NCBI GenBank assembly: GCA_037892935.1
Contig: JAYXKI010000005.1
Location: 558,001 to 622,000, forward strand
Direction: 5' to 3'
Length of the DNA stretch: 64,000 nucleotides
DNA from: Phlebopus portentosus
Lineage: Eukaryota; Basidiomycota; Agaricomycetes; Boletales; Boletinellaceae
Shown: positions 25,201 to 37,900 of the stretch, in pieces
Position numbering within the stretch: position 1 is the first letter of the stretch
How the letters are laid out: each line of letters opens with the position of its first letter
The notes under the pieces: model-generated
The model's database searches: none
Seen by the model: only the letters and a program-made list of their open reading frames with translations
What the model was told of the DNA's origin: nothing
Program-made: the position numbers and the translations under genes

Positions 25201-26425
25201 CTAATTTTTCCTCAGGGAACTAACGACTTCCGGATGATCAATGTTTTCTCACCATCTCGACATCTTCCCATCCATCGAAGCCCGTGGCCCCGCTTCACCT
25301 CCACTGCTAAATGTTATTGCCTCGTCGTGAGTCCCATGGCGCTCGCTTCGCCGGGTGTCTCGCGTGCTGCCATCCCATGAGAACACTGCTGTGATAGCAA
25401 CATCCGATCGTCTTTGTACGCGTTATCTTCAGATTCAAATGCGCTATAGTACACAGTACTCAAACCCACACTGATAGGTACACCAAAGCATAGCAAGTCA
25501 AAACTGTTTTAGCTTATTTTGCGTTTCAGACACGATCAAAGAAACCTTCTGAAATGAAAATGGCATACTCTTTCGCACTCGAAACGGAATCACGATCGGT
25601 GTCCATACTTACCTTTACTATATCCTGCGTTTCTCCTTCCGCTTCAGCTCTTTCCTCGACTGGACGGATTCAAGAAGCGCTATTCGTCCACGTCCGAAAG
25701 GTCTGAACCTTTCTCCCTCGGTAATATGCGAAACCATCGTTGTTTTGCCAGATTTTCTTTCAGATCCTGCACAGCTGCACGCTCCTATCTTTCCCTAAAT
25801 AAAATTCAGCGCTTGCATTCCTTCACGTCTCCGTCGTTCCGGCAAAATTTCGCAACATTCGCAAGGACGAATGGAGGAATCCCCAGCGTAAAGATCGTCT
25901 ACATAGAAGAAACGGTTTGCATTATCATCAGACTTCGCCGAGCCATCGCACATTGATGTCATGTCAATATTACCTGAAATGGACTAGCTGCCGAGCCAGT
26001 GTAACTAACGTTCCTTATTACGCAAATCCGCACAGGATTCAACAAGATTGTATAAGAGTCATAGCCCCTCGGGATTTGCAGTTGCAGCCGGAGGCGCGAC
26101 GGAGAGGCATCCGGGAACAAATAATATTAGAATGAGTATGTAGTACCAAAAATTGCATTTCTGTAGGTGAATTATACAAGTGATGGAAAACGACGAGATG
26201 AAGCGATGAAAAGGAATCGTGTCAGTGTCATGAGCGTAAGGAAACATGAGAAGTAGATTGGGTTTAGATATATCCAGTACGGGATGAAATGGTATAGAGG
26301 AGATAGCCGAATTAAGCAAGGTTCCCATTGTTCCGACGGTGAGCCTCTCGGGAAGCTTCCTAGATATGCTGATGAAATAAATGCAAGTCAATTGTCCATG
26401 AGTCAGTGTAGAGACCGAGAGTCGG
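22297..26425. other. Large gene-poor spacer
   Basis: About 4.1 kb upstream of the Zn2Cys6 regulator and downstream of the CLC gene. I found no ORF that splices into a protein, no terminal repeats and no tRNA. The regulator's promoter and 5' leader must lie at the left end; the rest is unexplained. Confidence 0.5.
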
Positions 26426-29400
26426 TCAGTGCGCTTCCATGTCGTTTACAAAAGCGATCCAGGCATTCTTCTCGATAACGCCTTCGTCTATCCGGGTCCA
26501 TAGACAAGATCAGCTCTGAAATCTTAACAAAAAAGAAAAGGACAAAACGCACAATAACCATTCGGATCAGTAACAATAACGTATTTCGTCCCAAGCTTCG
26601 CAAACAATTGCTGCACAAGCTCAGGAGGCGAGTTTGTCTGGACCATTAACGGGACCTAATCACCAAAAAATTGGTCAGGTGTCTTCTGTTGCAGATCATT
26701 ATCTCTCGCCACGCACCTGGTCGGTATACATCGTGAAATCGAGCGGATCACTACTGACAGCGGGTGCGGACTCAGTAAATGACGATCCTGCGGAGACAGC
26801 TCCTCTACTGGCGATCTCGGCGGCAGTGTTAAAGTAGCAGATTGCATCCGCATCGTCAGCTACGATTGCTATAGAGAAAACAATTCAGTCCAACTTGTCG
26901 CTCGTTGACAAAGTCAAAGCCACGTGTCATTGGCACGCACCTAGCGCGTGCTCGAGCTCGCTGAAACCAATGTATCCGGCCACCCTCATCCCCTGAAAAT
27001 CAGGACGTAGAATAGGGAAACCACTGTCGGCGTAGCCAGCGGTAAGCGCTTCTCGGAGTTTATCACGCAGATTCTTGACAGTATTTGACTCATCCAAACG
27101 GATCACGCCGACATTTCTATCAGTCTATAAGTACGCGATCAGCATGAGGCCATTGAAAACCAGAGCGCTTTATCGTGTACCATGTCAGAAACCAGGAGAT
27201 TCCCCCATAAATACTCTCGTTTGGCATCTAAGTACGGAAGCTGTGCTAGGCTGCGAGGGATCAATAATTTGACAGATAAATCATTCCGTGAGCTTACACA
27301 ATAACAAGATCATATATTCCCTTTGGTTCCAAAGCGTCTGCGACAGTCTTCGCGGCGAGGATGGATAACATAACGGGAACGGCATAGGTGAGAGTATCTG
27401 TCAATTCAAACATGATGACAGCCAACGACACGGTCGTGCGCTAGGCAGAACAAACAGAATAATCAACAAACAGCCCTCACTTCGATCAACAACATGGTTG
27501 CTCACCGTGACGCCCGACAAAGTAGCCGCTGCTCCAACCATAGCATATAACCCTGGAATCACACAGTTCTTGTCACCATTGCATGCTTTGAACATGCCAA
27601 GGTCCGGTCGAGTCAACTGCAGGTATTGAACGCCAATGCCCAGTATCCTGCCGAAACATGCACCCACGCCCAACGTCGGGATAAATATACCTGCAGGTAG
27701 TTTGATACCGAACGTAACAATGGTCAGAGTCCCTTTCACAAGCAATGCCACAGCAATAGATTTGGCTATCGGACCCGCTAGGCCGACAGGATCGCGTGGA
27801 CAAAGGCCTTCGTGCCAGTCATCGTCTGAGCCGCACTCCGAAAATAGGTCATATACTAGCTCAGTCCCTCCCTTGCGAGTAAACGGATTGAGGAAGCAAA
27901 GTAATGTTGTGACCAAGGTAACCTATGGAAACTGCTGTTGATTGCAGCATGCCGTTGAATCCTCATAGACCTTACCAGAAGAACTTCTGCAACCGGATGA
28001 CTCTTTAGCCACGTGCCATTACGAACGTATTGGCTCCATCGGATATTCAGTTTGGAGAAATAAGCACCATATATACCCTAGTAGAAGTCAGGCAAAGTGA
28101 AGTTATCTTCAAAAACGTTGCACATACACCGAAAACACCTAGTAGGAGAAAGAAAGCAAGTTCAAAGGCATGCCAATCCTATTGAGGATACCGGTTCCAG
28201 TAATAATAACTACGCAAGAAACGGTAAACAGAATTACCTTGTCGTACGTTACTTGGAATAGAACGAGCTTCCCTGTGCCAAGCGGATCAAGAAACTTCAA
28301 TGTAATTGCCGCAATCATAGCGCAGAAAAAGCTGAGAACGGCATCGGCGGAGCATCAACTAAGAGTATGGGAAGAACGACGGAGTATATCTTTACCTCTG
28401 CCACATAACCTGGGAAGGCAAATGAATGAAGGAACATGAATAGGAATCACCCAATACTAAGAAATGCTTTGGACGCACCTTCGGCGGGAAGTAGTACGAT
28501 ACTTCTTCAAGGCTGAAAAGAACGCCACCAATCGGAGCACCGAACGCAACCGCTACACCCGCGGCAGCCGCAGAACTAAGCACCTCACGGCGCTTCCCTA
28601 CAGAATTGATCATCGATTCAAATCCACAGGCTCTCAAATACGAGTCGGTCCCATTTCTAACCTTCATTCGTTTCATACTTGGGAAAATAGCGGCTTACGA
28701 TATTACCAATACAGCACGCGATGTGGACGAGAGGACCTTCCTTGCCTAAAATGAACAATAGTAGCATAACTACCTGCATACAGCTTAAAGACAGAGTGAT
28801 ATGAACATACCTAGACTCAAGCCAGAGGCAACAGATAAAGCCAGGCCCACAGACTTAGTAAACAATGTGCGTCCTCCGAGATACCCGTGAATGACGAAGC
28901 CTGGCCAAAAAAACACTTATGAGTCGTTGTTATGCGACCATGCCGATAGTCTCGCACCCGACAAGATGGTTTTAACTTCAGGAATCCCACTCCCGGCTGC
29001 CTTTCGAAGCAACCGATTGAATTTATTAAAGTTCGGACGCCAGAAAACGTGGACTCACAAAATACAAGACTTTCCTCTTAGGCGCTGGAACGTTCGATTT
29101 GTCATTCGGTTCGAACTCAGGACTAAGTACTCCGGAGTCTTTGTCAGAAATGAATGACGGAGACGCCGTCAAGAGGATAGTCAACAGCGACGAGAAAGCC
29201 GCGAGGCAGAGCTAAAATTGGAGAAGCAGGTATCAACGAATAGAATATACACAATTACATGGTTTCCTCGTACCGCAATCATCGCATATATGATGTATTC
29301 AGTGACCCATGAGCCAGGTTTGAACCATCGGCTTGGAGCCTGACCATCGTTGCCCGAATCGAATGCTTCTGACCATTCTTGCCAGTCCGAACAAAATAAC

Positions 29401-30137
29401 CGTGAGTTCCACCAGCCATCCAAGCAACGGCCTTCCTTCAAATCAAAGAGCCACTTTTCACTTCGCACGATCAAGAACGCAATGACGGCAGTCAGAAAGC
29501 CAATGATGCTGACAACTATCCAATCAATCAGAGAATCAATGTTGCTCCGCAGTCGTCCCCTTAAAGATTTCCGAGTCCGAAGTCGAAACAGACGAGATGA
29601 CTCCTTGATGGCATCGTGCAGCCAGTCAACAGAAGTAAAACTTGAATACCACACGCGGATACCATTCAATTTCTCTTCGCGGAAAGACGCATCGGGGAAA
29701 TAGTCATCTTGATCTGATTCTGACGATCGCGGCAGAGGGTCATAGGTCGAGAGAGTCTTGTTTCTCGGAGTGAGGAAGAGCGAGGAGCGAAGAAATGGCG
29801 TCCAGACTGGGGCCGTCGCGTCGGACGGCGAAGCCGGAGCTGTGGCGAGCTTTGGCAGGGAGGGTCTGGTCCTCCGATCCCTTCTTCCTGGACGTCTTCG
29901 GGAAGGCAGTGTCCCATAACCTCGTAGATTAGGCGTAGAAGCAGACAGCGAGGTCGCTTCGTTCGCTTCTCTGTCTGGAAGTGGTGGACCCGTAGCTCCA
30001 ATGTTCAAGAGTCGTTGGCGACGCCAAGAAGTTGGGGAGGTCAAGCCACGTTGAAAAGTCCCCCGAAGATCAGAGTCAGATTTGTTCATTGACAAAGGCC
30101 CTCGCTCGGCTGCATCATCATCAGGACTATTGAACAT
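26426..30137 (-). CDS. CLC-family chloride channel or Cl-/H+ exchanger
   Basis: The model is complement(26426..26487, 26559..26655, 26717..26868, 26941..27124, 27181..27250, 27298..27440, 27506..27922, 27976..28077, 28128..28178, 28238..28331, 28396..28409, 28479..28597, 28662..28745, 28811..28900, 28958..29000, 29059..29211, 29274..30137), 912 residues, 17 exons. The CLC selectivity motifs are present: GSGIPE (about 342-347), GKEGPLVH (about 384-391, with the gating glutamate) and KLPAGIFIP (about 612-620). [10 protein letters not shown] carries the intracellular acidic pair seen in exchangers. Two CBS-type regions follow ([31 protein letters not shown]). The gating glutamate suggests an endomembrane Cl-/H+ antiporter like yeast Gef1. 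Exon 11 is only 14 bases. Confidence 0.93.
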
Positions 30138-30579
30138 ATTGTTACGCTTGTCAGTTCATTATCCTGAAGAACAGAACAATCAAGCTCACTGCATGGGTGA
30201 TGAGTCGATCGTCAGTCGCTTGTGACGAAAACGAGCCTACCCTGCTCCTCGCGAATCCAGACTTTCTTTTTGTCGCGAGCCAGATAGTTCAGAGTCTGTC
30301 AGACGCCCCAGAGTGATGATCGTGAATTGCACACTCCTGAGTGAGGCCAAGCTCTTCAACAGCTTAGGTATCCCAGAAAGGAAGCTGTCGACGCGATCAT
30401 CGCGTGGCGACCGCCTTGCTCTTGATCACCGTGTCGCGTACCGGGTTGAAGACTCTCATGCTTGAGGTTTCAAGTGATGCCATGTTAGTACTTGAGACAA
30501 CTGAATGCAATTCGGATCCCTAAGGGATCCTAGTGACTTTCGCTGCGCCTTTTGCTTCAAAGAGCTGGAATAATTCTAA
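30138..30579. other. 5' region of the CLC gene, no gene seen
   Basis: No coding segment is supportable here. It should contain the leader and promoter of the minus-strand CLC gene. Confidence 0.5.
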
Positions 30580-30896
30580 TCACTGGTTAATCAACGGTAA
30601 GAGTAAGACACGACTGAGCACTGTTGGACCTGCGTCGTAGATTTGCTTCCTGAATGCAAGTGTCTTGACCATGCGAGAAGAAGATTATGGCATAAACAGG
30701 TCAATATTCTGTTTCTGGCATCCGTATACCTCGAACGGTCAGCTTCCATTCCTCCATCAATTGATTCTGTCACAGTAACCACAGAACCATAATTATCGTT
30801 TCGATCTTCTGAACTGGTCTCAACATGCTTTTCTTCTGACTCATCTACTTGACCAGGCGGTGCGTTTTTCCATTGCGCTTTATTCGTGGTTTGCAT
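30580..30896 (-). CDS. Possible small unknown gene (78 residues)
   Basis: The model is complement(30580..30649, 30730..30896). It begins MQTTNKAQWKNAPPGQ, continues acidic and polar, and after a canonical 80-base intron ends SRKQIYDAGP...LLPLINQ. The unspliced ORF would add an unlikely Cys/His-rich tail. No family is recognised. It could be a genuine small protein, the N-terminal stub of a lost gene, or chance. Confidence 0.3.
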
Positions 30897-33295
30897 TGTC
30901 GGTGTTTTTATCCATGAACAAATTCTTTCTCTCCTGAAGCGCTATAAATATTCTGTGCTAAAAATACAACAACAGTTCGTTCAACTGATCTAAGTGATGT
31001 TTCTTACCAAGAATCGCTCTTATTTGCTGAGCATCGGCGAAGGGGCTCATCTCAGCCACGGCCCTGGCGCATCTTGACGATTTCATATACACCGCAAAGT
31101 CTCATGGAACTCGGATAGTATCTAAATGCAATAACATGTTTAAGACCCTTCTTTCTCAAGAGGAAAGTGTGAGTTTCTCTAAAAAATGTCCGATACATCT
31201 TTTACTCCTGTCTCATCTTCTAGAGAAGAAAACAACCAAGACCAATCAATCAACCGCAAACTTCCATCGGAAAGAACCTTTGTCCGCGAGAGTGCAGGTC
31301 TGCTCGTAGAGCTCAACTGTCGGACACTGTCCTGCCTTGTCTTGATTGACACCGAATCAGCGGCCGCATTATTGAATTTCCTTCTCACATTACAGAAGGG
31401 CTTGACTCTGCATTTTGAAGACATAAACTACCGTCCTCTGCTGGGTACTTGGCGCGTGGTGCCGCCGACGGCTCTCGCGTGGTCTCGGTCTGCGCTGCGC
31501 GTGTGACAAACCTTTCAGATATGTGCAGCTTCCTCAAACATCTCACTCCTCGAATAGTGTACCGTCTGTCTTCCTGTTCAGTCCTTACAAAGCTGGTATG
31601 TACAGCAGGTCATGCATACTGCATACTACCTACGGCCCACTGAGGTTCAACGATTCATCCTTATGTCAAGTTTCTCTCCCGCCGCTCACTCAGCGCCTCA
31701 CAAGATGGAGGAGCGCATTCCCATAATGCAATTTGCCGTTTACTTTTTGGTCACCAGAAGAACATCCCTGGAACTTTCAGCTTTGGCCAACATGCCCTCA
31801 CTTTCTAAAGCTTGTCTGGCTATTAAATTCTAAACTCCGTGGTGGACCACTCTACGCTTCTCCTTCGTGGCCATGGACTTCTTAATATGCGTGGGGATCA
31901 AATTGGTCACTAGACCACACATCCTTTGACGTCCTTAAGTTTTTTTTCCACAGTTACAATGAATATGTATTGACACCTCGAAGACCCAGGCCAACTCTAG
32001 GCCTGAAAAATCCTGGATCTTGCAACTTCTGTTACTCCATCCCACCTCCCCAGGATTCTTTCTCCCTTGTCAACTTTAGGGACTGAATATGTAATTAAGC
32101 TCGGGCACCGTGAGGTTGACTGTGGCTATGGAAGAAGCATCTCACTTCGACTGGCGAGATCCTGACTTTCTTATCCCATAGTCCAACATAATTTTTAATC
32201 CCCGGACTGTGCCGGCACGGGGAACACACGTCTTCCCTTCTCGGAATGTAATCGTCCTAGCTTCCTACAGGCTTGTAGCACCCTGACTTCCGCAGCAGCA
32301 GTATTTTCTCGCGGACGCCCATAGCGCAATAGCCAACGAAGCGAACGTCATACCCACTTCTCTTTGACCTTGTGACAACCGTCTTTGTCCAGTTCGTCCC
32401 TCAGGACGAGACACGCTGGCAAGACAAGTCCATATGTGTACAAGGCGTTCATCCGATACCGTATGGATCGGTCAGAGAAGTACCATGCATGATATCAATT
32501 GCAGACATTTTCGTTCATCGAACATCATGTCGGTGGGAGCAATTCATATGTTTCTCTGGGTTCTGTCGCATGGTCGACTTCCACGCTGGAGCCGGCGGAG
32601 CTGCGCTCGCGAGGCTTGCGGGGAAATAAACTCCCATCATTGTCTCAGGCTCACCGTTTTCCAGCGTTCTTCCAGCTCCGCTTCGAGTAGAAGTTACTTT
32701 GAGTCTAATACGTCGCGTAAGAATCTCGGCGACTCCTCGCTGGATCGTGGCCTCTAGTTCTTGTACGCCTTTCGAGTTCAAGGATTTTCCTCCCACAGGA
32801 GTGCACGTCCCATAAGATACCAATTGTTTATAGCTCGGGTTTTATTGGCGGCTCTGTCCGGCAATCAGAAGAGACTAAGTACGAGTACTCGTTTGCCTTT
32901 ATCGGTCTAGTCGACAAGCTTGAAGAGACAAGATTGCTTCAAGTAGATATTACACCTGGTGATCGGAGTTCAACCATTCTTAGAAACAGCCAACCAATGG
33001 TTTAATTGTGTAGGGGAAAAACAAATATACAAGCCCGCGGTATGATACCTTTGATGTAATCCGCATGAATCGTCAAAAGAAGATTCGCGACGACAATGAG
33101 GTACGGTTTCTTCATCAACAAGGGGGCGCTCCCGTTCGGTGTCTATACAGGGATGCGCCTTCCATCTCGGCACCGACAGGGCCGTCCAAAAGTGGATGTC
33201 TTCGTAGCCGAAGCGATCAAGCGCTGGAGTACCCTGTCCGGGATGAAGCTTTCTCCCAAAGCGAACTCAATCGTGTGCACTATTCCGTTTTGGAA
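30897..33295. other. Gene-poor spacer
   Basis: About 2.4 kb with only short ORFs. The best, 31186-31506 plus, has 106 codons and begins MSDTSFTPVSSSREENN. It shows no family and overlaps an antisense ORF of similar size, so I do not call it. Confidence 0.45.
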
Positions 33296-34645
33296 TCAAA
33301 GTTGTGGATGGAGAAGGCCCTCCAGCGCGATGTTGGCTTGCCATACTCCTATACGTCTGACTGCTCTAAGAACAGCTGGAGCAGGAATGATGAGGATGAA
33401 CGATGCAGGAACCAGGACAATCAGTCCAAGCGTCAAGAAAAGTGTTATACTAGGTTTGATGACCAAAAAGTAGAATAACTGTACAGAAGTAGATCAGCAA
33501 GTCGGATAATAAAGTTTTTCCGAGTAGAACTTACTGCCTGGTAAGACGTCTGGTCTGTGAACTGTAAATGAAAGAAGTTAAGACAAAGAAAGTGAGGAGG
33601 GGAAGACTGGTGAAGGATGTACCATGATGTAAGTACTGCGTAAAAAGGATGGTTGACTGTGCGGTGTCCCTTGACCCGCTTCCAGCATAGAAGGGGTGGA
33701 GTTGGGCCGAGAGAAGATGGGGTAAGGTGCAGAGGTGTCATGGATGAGTAAAGGGCCATGAAAGTAAGTTTGCAAAGCAATCTAACGGAGCCCGATTAAT
33801 TTTGGTACCTTCGATACGTACGTACAGACTGACGTACCTCTGCTTTAGCAAATGCCCTGGCACCTGCTAGGTCCAGCCAGCAAAGAACAGCCCCAAGAGG
33901 CAACGCAACGAGTAAGGAGGTTCCCACCTACGCCGTCTCTTGAACTTCTTGGTATTCATGCCTTAAATGAATAAGGACTCACCAGTGTGCCAACAAACAA
34001 ATACAAAAAGGTAATAAGCGCAAAAGGGAAATTGATAATCAACAGATGAACGAGCGGTCGATAATAGCTTCTTCGCCAGAGTGGTCTGAAATATCGTTTC
34101 AGGCTTTTCCGAGACGATGGTGCAGCTGATTCCTCTTCGACATCATGCCTTGCGGTGTCTCCATTCACATTAGCTTCATCAGATCCAAACAAGGACAAAA
34201 CGGTCTGAGCGATCGAATGTGTCGACACTCCCGTCGAATGAGATAATGTACGCGGTCTCCTTCGAGGAGATAACAGGGGCGTTGTTTCCGTTCCATCTTC
34301 AGGTGGAGATAACGGTGACCCCTCGGATTGTGTATTCGACAAAGGGTCAAGAAACAGCCTCAGCTGTTGCGAGTGAGTAGATGATATAGTGCTTCCTCCT
34401 ACGACCGACTCGCCAGAGAGCTGCGCGGTCCTCCGCAGTCGTGCACGTTCCACTCTCGAACGTCGCTCGCGTGAGGGATATGGTGGAGGCGGATCTGCTA
34501 CTACTGAAGCACTCGGTACCGCCGTTTCGGTAATAGAGCGAATGGACAGTGGAGGGGTAGGAGGTTTCGGATACGTTTCGCTAGTTGGTGAGCTTACACC
34601 AGGATCGTTTTGGCCGGCTGAAGACTCATGCTCGTGGTCGTCCAT
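33296..34645 (-). CDS. Unknown integral membrane protein of basidiomycete type
   Basis: The model is complement(33296..33478, 33535..33561, 33623..33781, 33838..33927, 33983..34645), 373 residues, all introns phase 0, one exon only 27 bases. The first 190 residues are a polar Pro/Ser tail (PPPPYPSRERRSRVERARLR, ETTPLLSPRRRPRTLS). Then come hydrophobic segments: YRPLVHLLIINFPFALITFL, LLVALPLGAVLCWLDLAG and, near the end, LFYFLVIKPSITLFLTLGL plus LVPASFILIIPAPAVLR. The short loop ARAFAKAEIALQTYFHGPL is characteristic of a family of uncharacterised agaricomycete proteins. Topology suggests about four membrane helices with a cytosolic N-terminus. Function unknown. Confidence 0.8.
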
Positions 34646-34970
34646 TCGTTATGTCAGGTAGCCGAAGTACTCTAAGATACTAGATTATCGTAGTTTCGAT
34701 TATAAAAGACAGCACTGGTGGATGATTCGTCGTTCAAAGTCTCTAGAGGACCACAGTCATTGAGGTCTGAGTTGAAGGCCGCAGCGCGTTGTCGTGTGCT
34801 CGGAGCCGACACCACAGGAGTTCACCTTCGGCAAAACCCGGATGAACTACACAAAATATCCCAAAATCAAATGAAACATTAAACTAGTAGCTACAGTTGA
34901 TAAATATATACACAAGTAGAAGGCTCCAGCTGTTCTGTTCTTGCCTTAGATCAACTCCGTAGTGCACATG
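34646..34970. other. Spacer between same-strand genes
   Basis: 325 bases downstream of TOP3 and upstream of the membrane protein gene. No coding signal. Confidence 0.5.
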
Positions 34971-37900
34971 CTAATATCCATCTGCTGCAGCGAAGTGAGA
35001 TTTAGTCTTGCTCTTACTCTTACTTTCTGTATCTCGCTTGCTATTACTTCGGCTCGTCGATCCACCTCGTCCACGAGTAGATTTGGAATTACTCCGGCTT
35101 TTGGTCGTAGTGGTAGTAGTCTTCTTTTTCTCCGTCCGGGCTGCGCCTTTGGTGCATGCTTCGAACACCATAAGGATAAGTTTAGTCAAGCGCAAGGACC
35201 GGATAAAATACTGGACTGGACATACCGCTGGCATAATGGCCCTCTTCTCCGCATTTGAAACATGAGCCCGTCGTACCTGACTTAGCACCATTTGGACAAG
35301 CTGAAGAATCAAGCGTCATTCCTTGCGTCGAAAGTAAAGGAACTTCAAGACGTACAGCTGCTATAGTGGCCTTCCTCGCCGCATTTGAAGCACGTTCCAA
35401 CGGATGGGGCATCACGTTGATTCGACTTCGATAAAGAAGAGCTGGAGTTCGAACTGCCATTTGGACACGCTGAAGGAGGAACATTCTATATCAGCGCGTT
35501 TCGTGTAAGTAACCGAGACAAGAAAGTGTACAGCTGCTATAATGTCCCTCTTCCCCGCACTTGAAGCAAGTAAACGACTGGTTCGCCGTAACGAAAGAAT
35601 CCGTACTTGTGGTTCGCGGTCGCGCAGTCTGGGGACCTTTCGGACAAGCTAAAGAGCTTTTCCAGCTTCAAAAGAATATGGAAAAACACAGATGACTCAC
35701 CACTTGCCCAATGTCCAAGCTCTCCACACTTTGAGAGCATAATCAGCACAAAAACTTCAAAAACTTATAACTGATGAACGCACATTATAACATTCGTCCG
35801 ATCGAGTTCCACCACTATTACTTTGACCCGGTTCTTCATCCCACTCAAAATATCCGCATTGCGTTTGAGCGCACGTCCAGTACTTGCGCCCTTTCGTTGG
35901 ACCTTCGCGAGCAACTGTTTTCTGTATCGGAGCAAGATCGCATTTACATCGCTTCGTTGTTGTATGAAGCTTATTGGCATTGTTATTTGTCCGCAGCACA
36001 TTTGATTCGGAGCTCTGAATGAAAATAAGTGAATCGCTCTTCGCAAACGAAATCCGACGTACTACACGAGACGTGACCGATTGCCACGGTCCGCTACTGG
36101 ATCCAGTTGCTGCTTGCTCCAACGGTCCGTCAATCCACTCAAAGAAGTCACATTCATCTCCCTTTCCGCATTTCCTGAAGCGCCGTCCCTTGTTAGGTCC
36201 CTCTTTCACAACAGTTCGTTCACCCGCCGGAGCATTACAATGACACAGTACTGTGTTGGAGGAGGAAGCTATTGGAGGTTGAGGTGCGGGTGTTGAACGA
36301 GCACGGGCAAGGGGAGCGGAACGTGAAGATGCAGTTGCAGTAGGGATAGGAGCAGGTGCCGGAGCACGAGCTAGGGCAGGAGAAGCTTGAGCAGATGCTG
36401 CCTTTGCAGATGGACGCGATGCTGCTTTCTTCTTTGAAGGAGGTGGCCGCGCAATCCGCGTAGGACCATCCAAATCACCATTAGTCTCTATAGAATAGAA
36501 ATGAGTAAAGCAACAGAAAGATTGTTTTAGATGTATAGACACCTTCATCTGATGCGGCTTTCTTTCGTGGACGACCTCGTTTACGACGTGGAGCGGTGTC
36601 CCCTTCATCACCACCTGGAGGTCCGCCCTGACCTCCTCCGCCTCTCCCGCCACTGCCATTACCACCACCACCATTCCCGCCCCCGCCGCCTCTTCCAACT
36701 CCACCTCCACCTCCACCTCCATTACCGCCTCCGCCGTTTCCACCACCCCCATTATTGCCACCTGCCGGGGCCCCGTTTTCTTGCCTTCCGTCACCTTCGA
36801 GATACCTGCTAACGCTCTACGGACAGAACATAATATTTAGATAACACGCAACCCTCAATCCAAGAAACCGCGCAAACGACGCTTACGGTAACGATCTTAT
36901 CGAATTCACGGCGAGCTCGGATGAAGACTTCCTTGTATTGCTCTATACTCTGCTCCAGCATCTCGTGCTTCGATTTCGAACGCTCGCAGACCTGCGTCAT
37001 CGCTCTTTCCGTCTATCCCATTCAGATAGTTTCATTAGCACAGGGCGGGTGAACAGCAGATGCAAGAAAGTCGCTTACATCCCGTCGTAACTGTGGCTTA
37101 CTCAAACTCTTATCGAAGCCAATTTCATTGTAACCCTCAACAAGCCCAATTCCAAGAGTCGATGGAACAAGGTATTTCGTCGACCCTTCCATGCGCTCGA
37201 TTACATAGCCTCGGTCAGCAATCGTCTGAATGTGCTGTGCGATCGTTGCGTCAGTCCCTATCCCGTTCTTATCCATGAGACCGACGAGATCTGCTTCGGT
37301 AAGAAGGTTCGGACGGGTCGTCTGTCCCTCTCGAAGCTCACAAACGGTAGGCATAAATTGTTCACCCTCTTCGAAGTGTGGGAGGTACTTTCCAGTCCAC
37401 TTGTCATAAGGGTAGACGTCGAGATAATTCTTTACAAGAACCACGAGGCCTAGATAAACAAATTTGCATAAGATACGTCCAAAATCGTAAACATATAGGC
37501 GACAAATACCTGAAGCAGAGAAGTACTCTCCACCACAAAGCACTTCTACGGTAGTCTCTTGGCCTTCAGCATCCTTTGAACAACATGCCAGAAAGCGACG
37601 CGTCACAAACTCATAGACTCGCTTCTCGTCTCCAACGAGATTGCCTGCGTACTTCGTCGGATGAATAGGAGGGTGCGCCTTGTCGTTTTTCTTGCCCTTC
37701 CGGGGAACCGTGAACTCACCATTCTTCAATCTATCAATTTTTGGTGTAAGGAATGTCGCCACGACAAAAATAATGAGTTGACACTGACTGAGCAGCAAAT
37801 GCTCCCCAGTTCGGATCGGTTGTCTGCTTGTCAATCAGAGCCATGAAGTCAAATTGAGCATCGAACTGATCCGTCTCCGTACGAGGATACGAAAGGAAAC

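Noticed and set aside
31186..31506. 106-codon plus-strand ORF beginning MSDTSFTPVSSSREENN
   Set aside because: No recognised family, no splice partner and an antisense ORF of similar length; support too weak.
36531..36812. 93-codon His-rich plus-strand ORF
   Set aside because: Antisense of the Gly/Asn repeat in TOP3.
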